In this document: positions 8,074 to 15,610 of the stretch, in pieces
Layout of the letters: each line of letters starts with the position of its first letter
How positions within the stretch are numbered: position 1 is the first letter of the stretch
From: Streptomyces sp. NBC_00654
GTDB lineage: Bacteria > Actinomycetota > Actinomycetes > Streptomycetales > Streptomycetaceae
Reading direction: 5' to 3'
DNA: 23,019 bases
NCBI RefSeq assembly: GCF_026341775.1
Contig: NZ_JAPEOB010000012.1
Coordinates: 1 to 23,019, forward strand
The notes under the pieces: model-generated
Database searches by the model: none
Seen by the model: the letters and a program-made list of their open reading frames with translations, nothing else
What the model was told of the DNA's origin: nothing
Program-made: the position numbers and the translations under genes

Positions 8074-9720
8074 CTAAGCATCCCTTATTGCTGACGAGGT
8101 TTTAGACAAGTCCGTATCCGAGGGGTCCATGAACGAGGATGGCGTCAAGGCTGGCTCGGCGGCCGCACCCTTCTTGGTCAGCACGGCGACTCCGGCCGCG
8201 ACCAGCGCAACGATGGCAGCGACGGTGAAGGCCAGCCCCATCCCCGAAATGAACGATGAGTGCACCACGTCCGCGACCGTGTCAGCGGCTTGGCCTGACG
8301 AGAACTTCGATGGCGGGACGACACCAACCTTCGCCGCGTCTTCCCATGCCGCCATCTCATCCGGACCGAGCTTAGGCAACTTCGCCTCAGCCCACTGGTC
8401 GGGCAGGACGCTGCTCACCCGTGAGGCCATGAGGACGCCGAGGACCGCAGTTCCGAGACTGCCGCCTACCTGCATCGCGGACTGCTGCAAACCGCCCGCG
8501 ACGCCGGCCAGTTCGGCCGGGGCGTTACTCACGATGACATCCGTCGTGCCCACCATCACGGGGGCGAGGCCGAGGCCGAGCAGTACGAACCAGAGAGAGG
8601 CGATACCCATACCGCTGTCGGCTTCCAGCGTCGACATCCCCCACAAGGACACCGCGGTAAGGATCATGCCCACCATCAGGGGGAGGCGCGGTCCGAAGCG
8701 ATTGATCAGCACCCCGGAGACCGGGGCTCCGATGATCATCATGCCGGTGAGCGGCAACAGGTGCACTCCGCTCTCGACAGGGCTCAAGCCGTGGATGTTC
8801 TGCAGGTAGAAGGTGACGAAGAAGAGTCCGCCGATGAACGAGAACGCCATCAGCACCATAAGGACAGTGCCTGCGGAGAGCGGCAGTGAACGGAACATGC
8901 TCAGCGGCACCAGTGGTTCGTTCGCTCGACTCTCACGCCATCCGAAGCCGACGAAGGCGAGCACGGCGGCGGCCAGAAACCCGAGCGTCCGAACGTCGCC
9001 CCACCCCCAGTCCGGTGCCTTGATGAGACCCCAGACCAAGCAGAACATCGCTCCCGAGAGGAGCACGACGCCGGGCACGTCGAAGGATTTGGGGGCCCTC
9101 CCTGCGCGCGCATCCTTCAGGATGACCACACCGAGAACGAGTGCTGCAAGACCGACCGGCACGTTGATAAAGAAGACCGCTTCCCAGCTGACGTGCTGGA
9201 CCAGTAGGCCGCCGACAATCGGGCCTGCGGCGGTGGAGGCACCGACGACGCCGCTCCAGATACCGATCGCCATGTTGAGCTTGTCGGGCGGGAACGTCAC
9301 GCGCAGCAGTCCGAGTGCCGCCGGCTGCATCAGCGCGCCGAACAGCCCCTGGAGGACGCGGAAGGCGACGATGGCGGTGACGCTTGTAGACAGCCCGATC
9401 ACCGCCGAGGTGACGGCGAAACCGGCTACGCCAACAAGGAAGGTTTGGCGGTGTCCGAACCGGTCGCCCAGCTTGCCGGCAGTGATCAGCGATACCGCCA
9501 GCGCCAGCAGGTACCCATTGGTGATCCACTGCACGTCGGCCAGAGAGGCATGGAGATCCTGCTGAATCGCGGGGTTCGCGATGGCAACGATCGTGCTGTC
9601 CAAAGCCACCATCATGACGCCTACGGCGACCGCGAGGAGGCTCAGCCAAGGACGTCCGCGCGGCCCAGGAGCATGGGAGTACGTGACTCCCGACGGCGCG
9701 TCGTGCGCTGCCGCACTCAT
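8074..9720 (-). CDS. MFS multidrug efflux transporter, DHA2 family (14 TM)
   Basis: A 548-residue proton-driven drug exporter of the EmrB/QacA type in the cytoplasmic membrane. It has motif D1 LDSTIVAIANP (40-50), motif A GKLGDRFGHR (82-91), motif B RVLQG (121-125) and antiporter motif C around GASTAAGPIVGG (160-171). Hydrophobic segments fit 14 transmembrane helices, and the length is usual for the family. ATG 9720 is preceded by AGGAGGG. The divergent TetR gene shares the intergenic region and probably represses the pump. The C-terminal third has a degraded mirror copy at 1-620. The substrate cannot be told from sequence. Confidence 0.93.
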   Translation of the reverse strand: MSAAAHDAPSGVTYSHAPGPRGRPWLSLLAVAVGVMMVALDSTIVAIANPAIQQDLHASLADVQWITNGYLLALAVSLITAGKLGDRFGHRQTFLVGVAGFAVTSAVIGLSTSVTAIVAFRVLQGLFGALMQPAALGLLRVTFPPDKLNMAIGIWSGVVGASTAAGPIVGGLLVQHVSWEAVFFINVPVGLAALVLGVVILKDARAGRAPKSFDVPGVVLLSGAMFCLVWGLIKAPDWGWGDVRTLGFLAAAVLAFVGFGWRESRANEPLVPLSMFRSLPLSAGTVLMVLMAFSFIGGLFFVTFYLQNIHGLSPVESGVHLLPLTGMMIIGAPVSGVLINRFGPRLPLMVGMILTAVSLWGMSTLEADSGMGIASLWFVLLGLGLAPVMVGTTDVIVSNAPAELAGVAGGLQQSAMQVGGSLGTAVLGVLMASRVSSVLPDQWAEAKLPKLGPDEMAAWEDAAKVGVVPPSKFSSGQAADTVADVVHSSFISGMGLAFTVAAIVALVAAGVAVLTKKGAAAEPALTPSSFMDPSDTDLSKTSSAIRDA

Positions 9721-9782
9721 TCAACGCCCTCCTGAGACTTCAGGCATACCAGGCAGATGTATAACGACGAGAACATGCGCCG

Positions 9783-9855
9783 AAGGTAGCAGCAGTGACT
9801 GACACTTGACAATCAGTCCCATAAGTCAGTGACTGGCGGGCGGTAGAGTGCGCTT
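9783..9855. promoter_or_regulatory. Divergent promoter and probable TetR operator region
   Basis: For the pump (minus strand), TTGTCA (9807-9812) and TACCTT (9783-9788) are spaced 18 bases apart. For the regulator, TAGAGT (9844-9849) lies only 6 bases before its GTG, which would give a leaderless transcript. Repeats suited to a TetR dimer are the inverted repeat GACTGA-N10-TCAGTC (9797-9818) and the direct repeat CAGTGACTG at 9793-9801 and 9827-9835. They overlap the pump -35 box. Confidence 0.6.
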
Positions 9856-10512
9856 GTGGACTCCCTCGAACCCAATATCAGCACTGGCCTGCGCCAGCGA
9901 AAACTCCGCCGCACTCGTGAGCAACTGATCAGTCAGGCTCTGGAGTTGTTCCTCTCGCAGGGCTACGAGCACACGACCGTGGATCAGATCACCGAGACGG
10001 TCGAAGTTCACTCGCGTACCTTCTTCCGCCACTTCGCCAGCAAGGAAGAGGTGGCTCTCACCCCCATCAGCAGCATCGACGAGGCGTTCCTCACGGCCCT
10101 GGAGGCCCGCCCGGAACACGAGAACCCGCTGCAGGCCATGAGCGGTTCCTTCCGCGCGGTCTTGGACCGCGTACGCGAAGGTGAACTGGATGGCGTGGAC
10201 GGTGCCCTGCACATGGCGATGATGCGGTTGGTGGAACGTACTCCCGAGCTCCTCGCCGAGTACCTGCGCCGCAGCGAGGAGATGGAGAAGCGGCTGACGA
10301 GGATCATCGCAGCGCGCGAGGGAGTCGACTTGGCCGATGACATCCGTCCACAACTCATCGTGGCCGTGTTCAAGGCGGTCGGCCGAGTCATCAGCCGTGC
10401 CTGGTACCTGCGATCCGAAGGCGAACTGCAGGCGATCTCGCTGGCCTTCGAATCTGCTCTTGACGTGCTACACCCGGAGTTGTTCGGTGATTGGCCGCGC
10501 CAGGAAGCCTGA
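9856..10512 (+). CDS. TetR-family transcriptional regulator of the efflux pump
   Basis: A 218-residue protein with an N-terminal TetR helix-turn-helix (about residues 17-65): RTREQLISQALELFLSQGY, then VDQITETVEVHSRTFFRHF with the usual T/S-x-x-x-F-x-x-HF pattern and the KEEV end. The helical C-terminal part would bind ligand and dimerise. It starts at GTG 9856. No Shine-Dalgarno sequence is visible, and a -10-like TAGAGT ends 6 bases upstream, so leaderless translation is likely. Divergent placement to the DHA2 pump is the classic arrangement for local repression relieved by a pump substrate. The inducer is unknown. Confidence 0.9.
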   Translation: MDSLEPNISTGLRQRKLRRTREQLISQALELFLSQGYEHTTVDQITETVEVHSRTFFRHFASKEEVALTPISSIDEAFLTALEARPEHENPLQAMSGSFRAVLDRVREGELDGVDGALHMAMMRLVERTPELLAEYLRRSEEMEKRLTRIIAAREGVDLADDIRPQLIVAVFKAVGRVISRAWYLRSEGELQAISLAFESALDVLHPELFGDWPRQEA

Positions 10513-10548
10513 CCAGCCCGGCCTTAGAGGCGGGCCAGGTTTCCTGCA
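10502..10548. terminator. Imperfect terminator between tetR and the methyltransferase
   Basis: CAGGAAGCCTG near 10502 pairs imperfectly with CAGGTTTCCTG near 10538 (one G-T pair and an internal bulge), and inner GC-rich bases also pair. It lies between the convergent stops at 10512 and 10558. Confidence 0.45.
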
Positions 10549-10557
10549 CCTGTGCGT

Positions 10558-11694
10558 TCAGCGCGAGCCCTGGCCCGCCGCCAGGCGCCACAGCGAAGTC
10601 ACCTCCGCCTTGCGCGCGGCGTGCAGCGGGTCGGCGGGGTCGTGAGCACGGGGGTGATTCGGCCGCACGTCAAGGCGCCCGGCGACTCTCAGTCCGGCTC
10701 TGTCGAACTGCTCGAGCAACTCGGTCCGAGAGCGGAGCCCGAGGTGCTCGGCGAGGTCGGACAGGATGAGCCATCCTTCACCGCCAGGCTCGAGGTGTGC
10801 GTCAAGACCGTCGATGAAGCCCCGGAGCATCCGGCTGGCCGGGTCGTAAACGGCATGCTCGAGCGATGTCCGGGCCCGGCCTGGAAGCCACGGAGGGTTG
10901 CAGACGATCAGCGACGCCCGACTGGCGGGGAACAAATCGGCTTGCTGAACATCGACGATGTCGGACAGGCCCAAGCGCGTGACGTTCTCCCGCGCGCAGG
11001 CAAGAGCACGCGGGTCCTGGTCCGTCGCCACCACCCGCTTGACACCACGGTGGGCCAGTACGGCAGCGAGCACGCCGGTACCAGTACCGATGTCGAAGGC
11101 CGTACCCCGTGACAGAAGCGGTGCTTCAGCCACCAGCTCGACATACTCACCCCGCACGGGGGAGAACACGCCGTAGTGCGGTGTGATCGATCCGCCGAGC
11201 GCAGGTATATGGAGCCCCTTCTTGCGCCATTCGCCAGCACCGATCACCCCCTGTAACTCGCGCAGGGACACCACATAAGGCTCACCGCTCGGCCCGTACG
11301 CCTGCTCACAGGCCAGCCGCACGTCCGGGGCCCGGCGCAGGGGAATAACGTGTCCCGCTTCGAAGGGCAGGAGCAGCATGCCGAGGATCCGCGCGCGCTT
11401 CGACTGTGCCTGACGGTGTAGATGGAACGTGTGGGAGGGCGATTTCCCAGGCTGCGGGGCCTTCCGGTCGACGCGCCGCGCCATCGCCTGCAGCAGTTGA
11501 CGGGCATTGTGGAAGTCACCGCGCCATAACAGCGAGGTTCCTTCGCAAGCCAGGCGGAAGGCCGTGTCCGCGTTCATTCCGTCGTCGGCGACCACAACCC
11601 GCTTCGGCGGCGGTGCATTGCTCTCCGACCGCCACCGGGCACAGTGCTCATCTTCTGGACTCTCGAACCACTGAATGGTCTGTTGTGCGCTCAC
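10558..11694 (-). CDS. Class I SAM-dependent methyltransferase with NPPW motif
   Basis: About 378 residues from GTG 11694 (VSAQQTIQW). The frame stays open further upstream to 11859, but that extension looks non-coding. The N-terminal 150 residues include ACEGTSLLWRGDFHNARQLL, a conserved region of unclear role. The Rossmann methyltransferase domain follows, with motif I DIGTGTGVLAA (201-211), acidic ATDQDPRAL (223-231) and catalytic NPPW (266-269). NPPW/NPPY marks enzymes that methylate planar nitrogens, such as adenine N6, rRNA guanine N2 or glutamine N5 in release factors (HemK/RlmG-like). The substrate is not identifiable. The gene stands alone and converges on tetR. Confidence 0.82.
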   Translation of the reverse strand: MSAQQTIQWFESPEDEHCARWRSESNAPPPKRVVVADDGMNADTAFRLACEGTSLLWRGDFHNARQLLQAMARRVDRKAPQPGKSPSHTFHLHRQAQSKRARILGMLLLPFEAGHVIPLRRAPDVRLACEQAYGPSGEPYVVSLRELQGVIGAGEWRKKGLHIPALGGSITPHYGVFSPVRGEYVELVAEAPLLSRGTAFDIGTGTGVLAAVLAHRGVKRVVATDQDPRALACARENVTRLGLSDIVDVQQADLFPASRASLIVCNPPWLPGRARTSLEHAVYDPASRMLRGFIDGLDAHLEPGGEGWLILSDLAEHLGLRSRTELLEQFDRAGLRVAGRLDVRPNHPRAHDPADPLHAARKAEVTSLWRLAAGQGSR

Positions 11695-12150
11695 GTCCCC
11701 ATCATCCCGTGTGACGGACAGCCTGATCGCCGGCTCTTCTTCGTGTCTCCGCTTGACAGGCGGGCCACAGTGAAAGATCCCTTGTACGAACCAGAGGGGA
11801 AAGTGCGCCAGATTCTGGTCGCGGAGACGGGGGTCGCAGTTGATCCCCGCTCTCCTCATGCTCTCCTGACCAAGGTTAGTACATTCGGCGGTTACCGATA
11901 TCCAACGCTACCGTCATCGACTGGTGGCGAGGATGTCGCCGCGGTCACCCTCAAGGCCACGTTGGCGCCCATCGCCCGCCCGCTGTGGGCGGGTTCCTCC
12001 CACGCACCCCGCCCGGGCACCGCCGACACCCGGTGCTGCCCGCATGGAGCGGAAGAACCGCACCAAGAGGCACACGGCGAACGCGCCATCACGCTGGAGG
12101 CCCCCCGGGCGACCCTGTCCAACAGCTCCCGATGCCAGTCCCGCCCGCAC
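11695..12150. other. Stretch without a supported gene
   Basis: Open frames here on both strands have no recognisable motif, no ribosome site and the composition of chance frames in GC-rich DNA. The upstream region and promoter of the methyltransferase should lie in the first 100-200 bases. A decayed minus-strand gene around 11914-12150 cannot be ruled out. Confidence 0.4.
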
Positions 12151-12501
12151 TCACCACTTACTGGTGAGCTCCTCGAGGGGATCCCCTGCGTGTGTCCGGT
12201 TGACCCTGTCCGAGGCCGCGATGGCATCCGTGATCCAGGCCTGGGCGCGCAGGGTGCTGCCGAGATGCGTGGCAACGGCGGCGGTGATGTCCTTGAGCCG
12301 GGCGTCGTGGTTGAAGACATCAAAAACGAACCCGGCGAGCGGTCCGAAGTTTCCGTCCCGGGCCTCTTTGACAGCGCAGGACATGTTCGAGCGTATGCGG
12401 TAGATACCCGCGGCTTCCTCGAGCCCGTGCCAGAACTGGGCATCATCATGCCCGGGAAGGTCGTTGAGGAGGGCGGCGAGCTGCTGCTCGTCGTCAGTCA
12501 C
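12151..12501 (-). CDS. Small hypothetical protein
   Basis: A 116-residue soluble, acidic protein starting at GTG 12501 with GAAGGAG placed 6 bases upstream, so translation is well supported. It begins MTDDEQQLAALLNDLPGHDD and is predicted mainly helical, with no membrane segment or signal peptide and no motif I recognise. It is preceded by the broken gene at 12573-13006 on the same strand, with a 71-base gap, and may be the last member of that operon. Confidence 0.65.
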   Translation of the reverse strand: MTDDEQQLAALLNDLPGHDDAQFWHGLEEAAGIYRIRSNMSCAVKEARDGNFGPLAGFVFDVFNHDARLKDITAAVATHLGSTLRAQAWITDAIAASDRVNRTHAGDPLEELTSKW

Positions 12502-12572
12502 GGTCGGCTCCTTCAGGTAGACGTCTTGCTGTTCAGCGTGTGCGGGGCATGGTCATCCGGTCTTGCCCTTCG

Positions 12573-13006
12573 TCATCCGGTCTTGCCGTTCTTGGTCTCG
12601 GTGCGGTCGTGCATCTTGCCCAGGAGGTCGCCGAGGACGGAGAGGGATTCGGAGTCGGCTGGCCGATCTGGTCCATGACAGTGAGGGCCTGGAGGGCAGG
12701 AGCGATCTGCTGAGTCAGGGCGAGAGCGTCAGAAGCTCGGCGGCGTACATGACCTGTCCGTGCTCGGGGCCGTCCAGGTCCGTCAGGTCCCGCGGTTCCG
12801 GGTGGGGTGCTGCCGGAAGTGGACGTTCATGTGGAACGGGGTGTTGTAGAGCTTGCCGGCACGGAACCAGTGCATGAAGCCGGCGGTTTTGAAGGAGTCC
12901 TCGTAGTGGTCGCCGTCCTTGACGGGGGCGGGGTCGTGGTCCAGCGGTCCAGGCGCCGCCGAAGTACAGCCAGGGGGCCTGGACTCTGCTGCTTGTTGTC
13001 GGGCAT
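12573..13006 (-). pseudogene. Hypothetical gene broken by several frameshifts
   Basis: Starting at ATG 13006 (MPDNKQQSPGP), coherent protein blocks can be followed only by changing frame: WLYFGGA (about 12965-12945), KDGDHYEDSFKTAGFMHWFR and KLYNTPFHMNVHFRQHPTRN (about 12925-12797), RDLTDLDGPEHGQVMYAAEL (about 12795-12735), LTQQIAPALQALTVMDQIGQ (about 12725-12660) and ESLSVLGDLLGKMHDR to stop at 12573. That makes at least four single-base shifts in 434 bases. Once repaired it would be a protein of about 145 residues with no family I know. The repeat TCATCCGGTCTTGCC (12551-12565, 12572-12586) at the 3' end duplicates the stop region. Confidence 0.6.
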
Positions 13007-13050
13007 GTGGTTTCCGTTCGTGGTGCTGGTCGGGCGGGTTGCGGGCGTCT

Positions 13051-13754
13051 TCAGGAGAGGGCGGTCGGCCTGCGGGGCGGCGGGACGGCGCGCAGCAGTT
13101 CCCCCAGTGGGCGTGAGCCGGCCGCCCACGCGGTGTGAGGGTGTGGCGGTCGACGACATGGAGCCGCGGTTGCCCAGCGAAGGTGATGGCCGGGCCGGTG
13201 ACGCGGCCGTTCGTCACGATGACTGCGAAGTCGGCGCCGTGGACCTGGAGGTCCGGCGTGCCGACGCCGGACCCTGCGAGGCCGGCGGCACGGTGTTTGC
13301 ACTGGATGACCCAGTGGCGGCCGTAGGGGTCGGTGGCCTTGACGTCGGCGCCGTTGTCCCCGACTCCTCCGACCTGGACCGCGTCGGTGCAGCCGTCGCG
13401 GAACATCAGATCGCGCACCGCGTGCTCGAACTCACGGTGGTGCAGCCGGTCCAGGTGCTCCACCGGGTAGCGCAGCGCCCGGGCGGCCCTCTGGCGGAGC
13501 TGTGCGGTGCGGCGCCCGTGCCACAGCACTCCCCCGGCGGCTGCGGCGGCCAGGACGACGGGCACGATCCACGGGCTCGCGGCGATCCAGACGAGCAGCC
13601 GCCCGGCAGCCCACAGGCCGGCGGCCGCGAACAGCAGGACCTGCGCGCCGCGTTGCTGCCGCTGCCTGCGGGAACGGGTAGTCCGGCGCCGAACGGGGCG
13701 GTGTGAGGGCCTTCGTGGGGTGGGGCGGCGGCGTGGCGGGCGGCGGGTGGCCAT
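13051..13754 (-). pseudogene. Membrane-anchored Mrr-like restriction endonuclease, frameshifted near its end
   Basis: ATG 13754 follows CGGAG by 6 bases. The N-terminus is arginine-rich, with two hydrophobic segments (about residues 36-75). An Mrr-type PD-(D/E)xK nuclease domain follows: EFEHAVRDLMFRDGCTDA, GDNGADVKAT with the catalytic Asp, HWVIQCKH with the Q-x-K pair, then VIVTNGRVTGPA. Near 13132 one base is missing. The natural end WAAGSRPLGELLRAVPPP to TGA at 13051 is in the next frame, while the unshifted frame runs on as nonsense. The nuclease core is upstream of the shift, so activity might survive. Mrr-like proteins cut modified or foreign DNA. Confidence 0.7.
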
Positions 13755-13769
13755 CAGGTGCTCCGGGAA

Positions 13770-13974
13770 TCAGCGGCTGGAGTCGGAGACGCCGGAAACG
13801 AGCCAGGAATTCCAGGATCCCCTCGCCCACCGGGGTCGGGGCGATGACCACGCCCAGTGCGAGCACGATGACGACGGTGAACTTCTCATCGGTCCGGCTG
13901 CGGGCCTGCGTACGCCGTCGGAGCCGGAAGACGACGATGACGGCGAGCAGCAGCCCCAGATTGATCGTCAGCAT
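13770..13974 (-). pseudogene. Small two-helix membrane protein, frameshifted near its end
   Basis: ATG 13974 gives MLTINLGLLLAVIVVFRLRR (TM1), then a charged stretch with DEKFTVV, then a second hydrophobic segment IVLALGVVIAPTPVGEGILE. Near 13803-13815 a single-base shift is needed to continue to WLVSGVSDSSR and the stop at 13770. Otherwise the frame runs across the start of the Mrr-like gene. With the repair it is about 68 residues and ends 15 bases before the Mrr start, as expected for an operon partner. The function is unknown. Confidence 0.55.
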
Positions 13975-14487
13975 CCCAGCCCCGCCCCCGGTCGTACGCC
14001 CACATCTGAGCCCAACCGGTACAGGGCGGGCTGCTCAACCCTCTGTGTATCCCGGATCCCCCACCCGCACCGTCCCGTTAACGGACGATGACGCAAAGTA
14101 ACCTGTTGGCCGAAATGATCAGGGCCGGCACCCGGGCGGCACCCGACTGCCCGAGAGGCTCGACCTGCTGCCCAACCAGACGATTCAAAGGTGCTGGAGA
14201 CCCCGGTGCCGGGCCACCTCGTGGGTGACAACCGGCGGGACAGCCAGCCCCCTTGGGCACCGACTGGCACGCCGGACAGCGACGCCGCGCACCGCTGTTC
14301 AGCAGGTACTGCTGGCGGCCCGCCGGGTGAGCAGGCATACAGGCGGGCGGAGGCGCGAGACGGAGGCGCGAGACGGCAACCCAAAGCAATTCCGCCACGT
14401 TCCGTTGCGCGCCTATCACCCATAGCGACAGGTCGTTAGATTCCCCGGGCGTGACCAACCAGCCCCCGCCTTGAGAGGACAACAAAG
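13975..14487. other. Gene-free region upstream of the secreted protein gene
   Basis: Divergent intergenic region between the small membrane protein and the I36-type gene. I see no supported coding frame. It should contain both promoters, but no clear boxes stand out. A short tandem repeat is listed separately. Confidence 0.5.
14349..14374. repeat. 13-base tandem repeat, two copies
   Basis: GGAGGCGCGAGAC occurs twice without gap, 114 bases before the secreted protein's start. It may be slippage or a binding site. Confidence 0.6.
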
Positions 14488-14868
14488 ATGCACCGTACCC
14501 TCGTATCGGCCCTGACCACTTGTTTCGCCGCCGCCCTGACCCTCGCCGGCACCGCCTCCAGCGCCATCGCCGCGCCTGCGCCCGCCGGTACCGCCGACTG
14601 TCCGAGCGGCTATCTGTGCGTGTGGGACCAGATCAACTACCAGGGCAACATGTACAAGTTCTCCGGCTCGAACTCCTCATGGGCCGCCTGGGCCATCAAC
14701 AACCACGACTCGTCCTGGTACAACCACGGCACCTCCGGACTGAACGCCTGCGTGTGGCGGTACGAGGGGTACCTGGGCAGCGTCAAGGTCATCAGGCCCG
14801 GCACGTCCTCCCCGAGCGACTCAGGCCACGCCCACTTGGGCAGCTCCAACAGCTGGGGCAACTGTTAG
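14488..14868 (+). CDS. Secreted peptidase-inhibitor I36 / crystallin-like protein
   Basis: A 126-residue exported protein. MHRTLVSALTTCFAAALTLAG to about residue 28 is a Sec signal peptide, probably cleaved after AIA. The mature part contains CPSGYLCVWDQINYQG, then FSGSNSSW, NNHDSSWYNHG and LNACVWRYEGYLGS. These are typical of the peptidase inhibitor family I36, a beta/gamma-crystallin-like fold found in Streptomyces protease inhibitors such as SMI. Four cysteines allow two disulfides. ATG 14488 is preceded by GAGAGG. It is a single gene with its own terminators. Confidence 0.85.
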   Translation: MHRTLVSALTTCFAAALTLAGTASSAIAAPAPAGTADCPSGYLCVWDQINYQGNMYKFSGSNSSWAAWAINNHDSSWYNHGTSGLNACVWRYEGYLGSVKVIRPGTSSPSDSGHAHLGSSNSWGNC

Positions 14869-14874
14869 GCCCGC

Positions 14875-14900
14875 GGGCCGACCCCTTGTCAGGTCGGCCC
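14875..14900. terminator. Terminator 1 of the I36-type gene
   Basis: Perfect 9-bp stem (GGGCCGACC/GGTCGGCCC) with an 8-base loop, starting 6 bases after the stop. Confidence 0.8.
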
Positions 14901-14902
14901 GA

Positions 14903-14933
14903 GGGGGCGCCTGGTTCAAGACCGGGCGCCCCC
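14903..14933. terminator. Terminator 2 of the I36-type gene
   Basis: 13-bp stem with one T-G pair and loop TCAAG, directly after the first hairpin. The two form a tandem terminator. Confidence 0.75.
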
Positions 14934-15110
14934 GCCGTACAGCACGGACAGCCCTTGAGAATCCCCCTGACCGATCGCGACGGGGCCGTGGGCGGTGGTC
15001 AGATCCGCCAGGACCGGATGCGGTCCGCGGCGACCAGTCGCAAGGCCGGTTGTGGCTGCGGACGTGGCTGTGCGAGCGCGGGCGTTGCGTGTTCGGCTCG
15101 GCCCGAGACG

Positions 15111-15506
15111 CTAGCTGGTCTTCGCTGCGGCAGCGCTGACCGGGAGGCCGGGCACCGGTAGACGGGCGACACGTCGCCGCCCGGCGGCTGCCCGCAGAAG
15201 CTGACCGGTACGCCGGAGGGCGTACCGGTCAGCTTCTGGATGGGCGGCAGATGGAAGAGGTCGAGCCGGTCGCGGATCGCCCGTGGCTGCGCCTGCTGGT
15301 CTCCGGGGTGTTGGTCGTCGGGCCGCTTTGACGAAGACCCGTCGGCCGCTGGCCAGGCGGACCGCGGCGGCGAGCTGGTGGCCGAAGCCGCCCGCGGGGG
15401 TGACGGTGTCAGTGACGGGTGCGCCCAGGGCGTCTTCGAGGCGGGCGCGGAGCGGGGTGGGGACGTCGGTCCATTGCAGGCGGCCGCTGGTGGGAGGCAC
15501 AAGCAT
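15111..15506 (-). pseudogene. N-terminal fragment of an aminoglycoside phosphotransferase-type kinase
   Basis: From ATG 15506 the first 65 or so residues fit the N-lobe of APH-like kinases: LRARLEDALGAPVTDTVTPA, then GGFGHQLAAAVRLASGRRVFVKA, where the Lys in VFVKA is the ATP-binding one. After about 15320 the similarity stops, and the remaining residues to 15111 are low-complexity and run through a perfect hairpin. The catalytic loop and DFG-like motif are absent, so it cannot be a working kinase. An internal deletion or fusion at about 15320 is inferred. The 14934-15110 stretch beyond it holds nothing I can support. Confidence 0.6.
15195..15238. terminator. Perfect 20-bp stem terminator inside the APH relic
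   Basis: Twenty perfectly paired bases (15195-15214 with 15219-15238) around loop GGAG. It is very stable and works on both strands. It shows that the downstream part of the surrounding open frame is not a normal coding sequence. Confidence 0.85.
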
Positions 15507-15610
15507 GGGAGCAGCTCTCAAGGTTCAGGAAGCGGGGGCGGGTGACGACACTGAGCCGCTGCGGTGCCACAGGTCGCTGCTTCCTTTCTGGGGCGCGGGC
15601 TCGCCCGCGT

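Larger units (their letters stand above)
1..8910. repeat. Giant imperfect inverted repeat centred on the telomere (axis about 4017)
   Basis: Reading leftwards from 4005 on the minus strand gives the same order of sequence as reading rightwards from 4030 on the plus strand: telomere hairpins, GTGCATCA palindromes, helicase, relic ribbon-helix-helix tail, truncated methyltransferase, terminator, efflux-pump C-terminus. Paired anchors include 3986-4005 with 4030-4049 (20 of 20 identical), about 1169-1192 with 7275-7298, about 625-637 with 8090-8100, and about 40-51 with 8866-8876. The sum of paired coordinates rises from about 8035 at the axis to about 8915 at the window edge, so the left arm has a net loss of roughly 900 bases. 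The loss is spread over many small deletions. Confidence 0.93.

Noticed and set aside
11644..12678. 344-codon plus-strand frame.
   Set aside because: Runs antisense through the small gene at 12151-12501, which has a good ribosome site; no motif or start signal of its own.
13432..13974. 180-codon reading of the small membrane protein.
   Set aside because: The second half overlaps the Mrr-like gene out of frame and is low-complexity; the natural end is at 13770 after a one-base shift.
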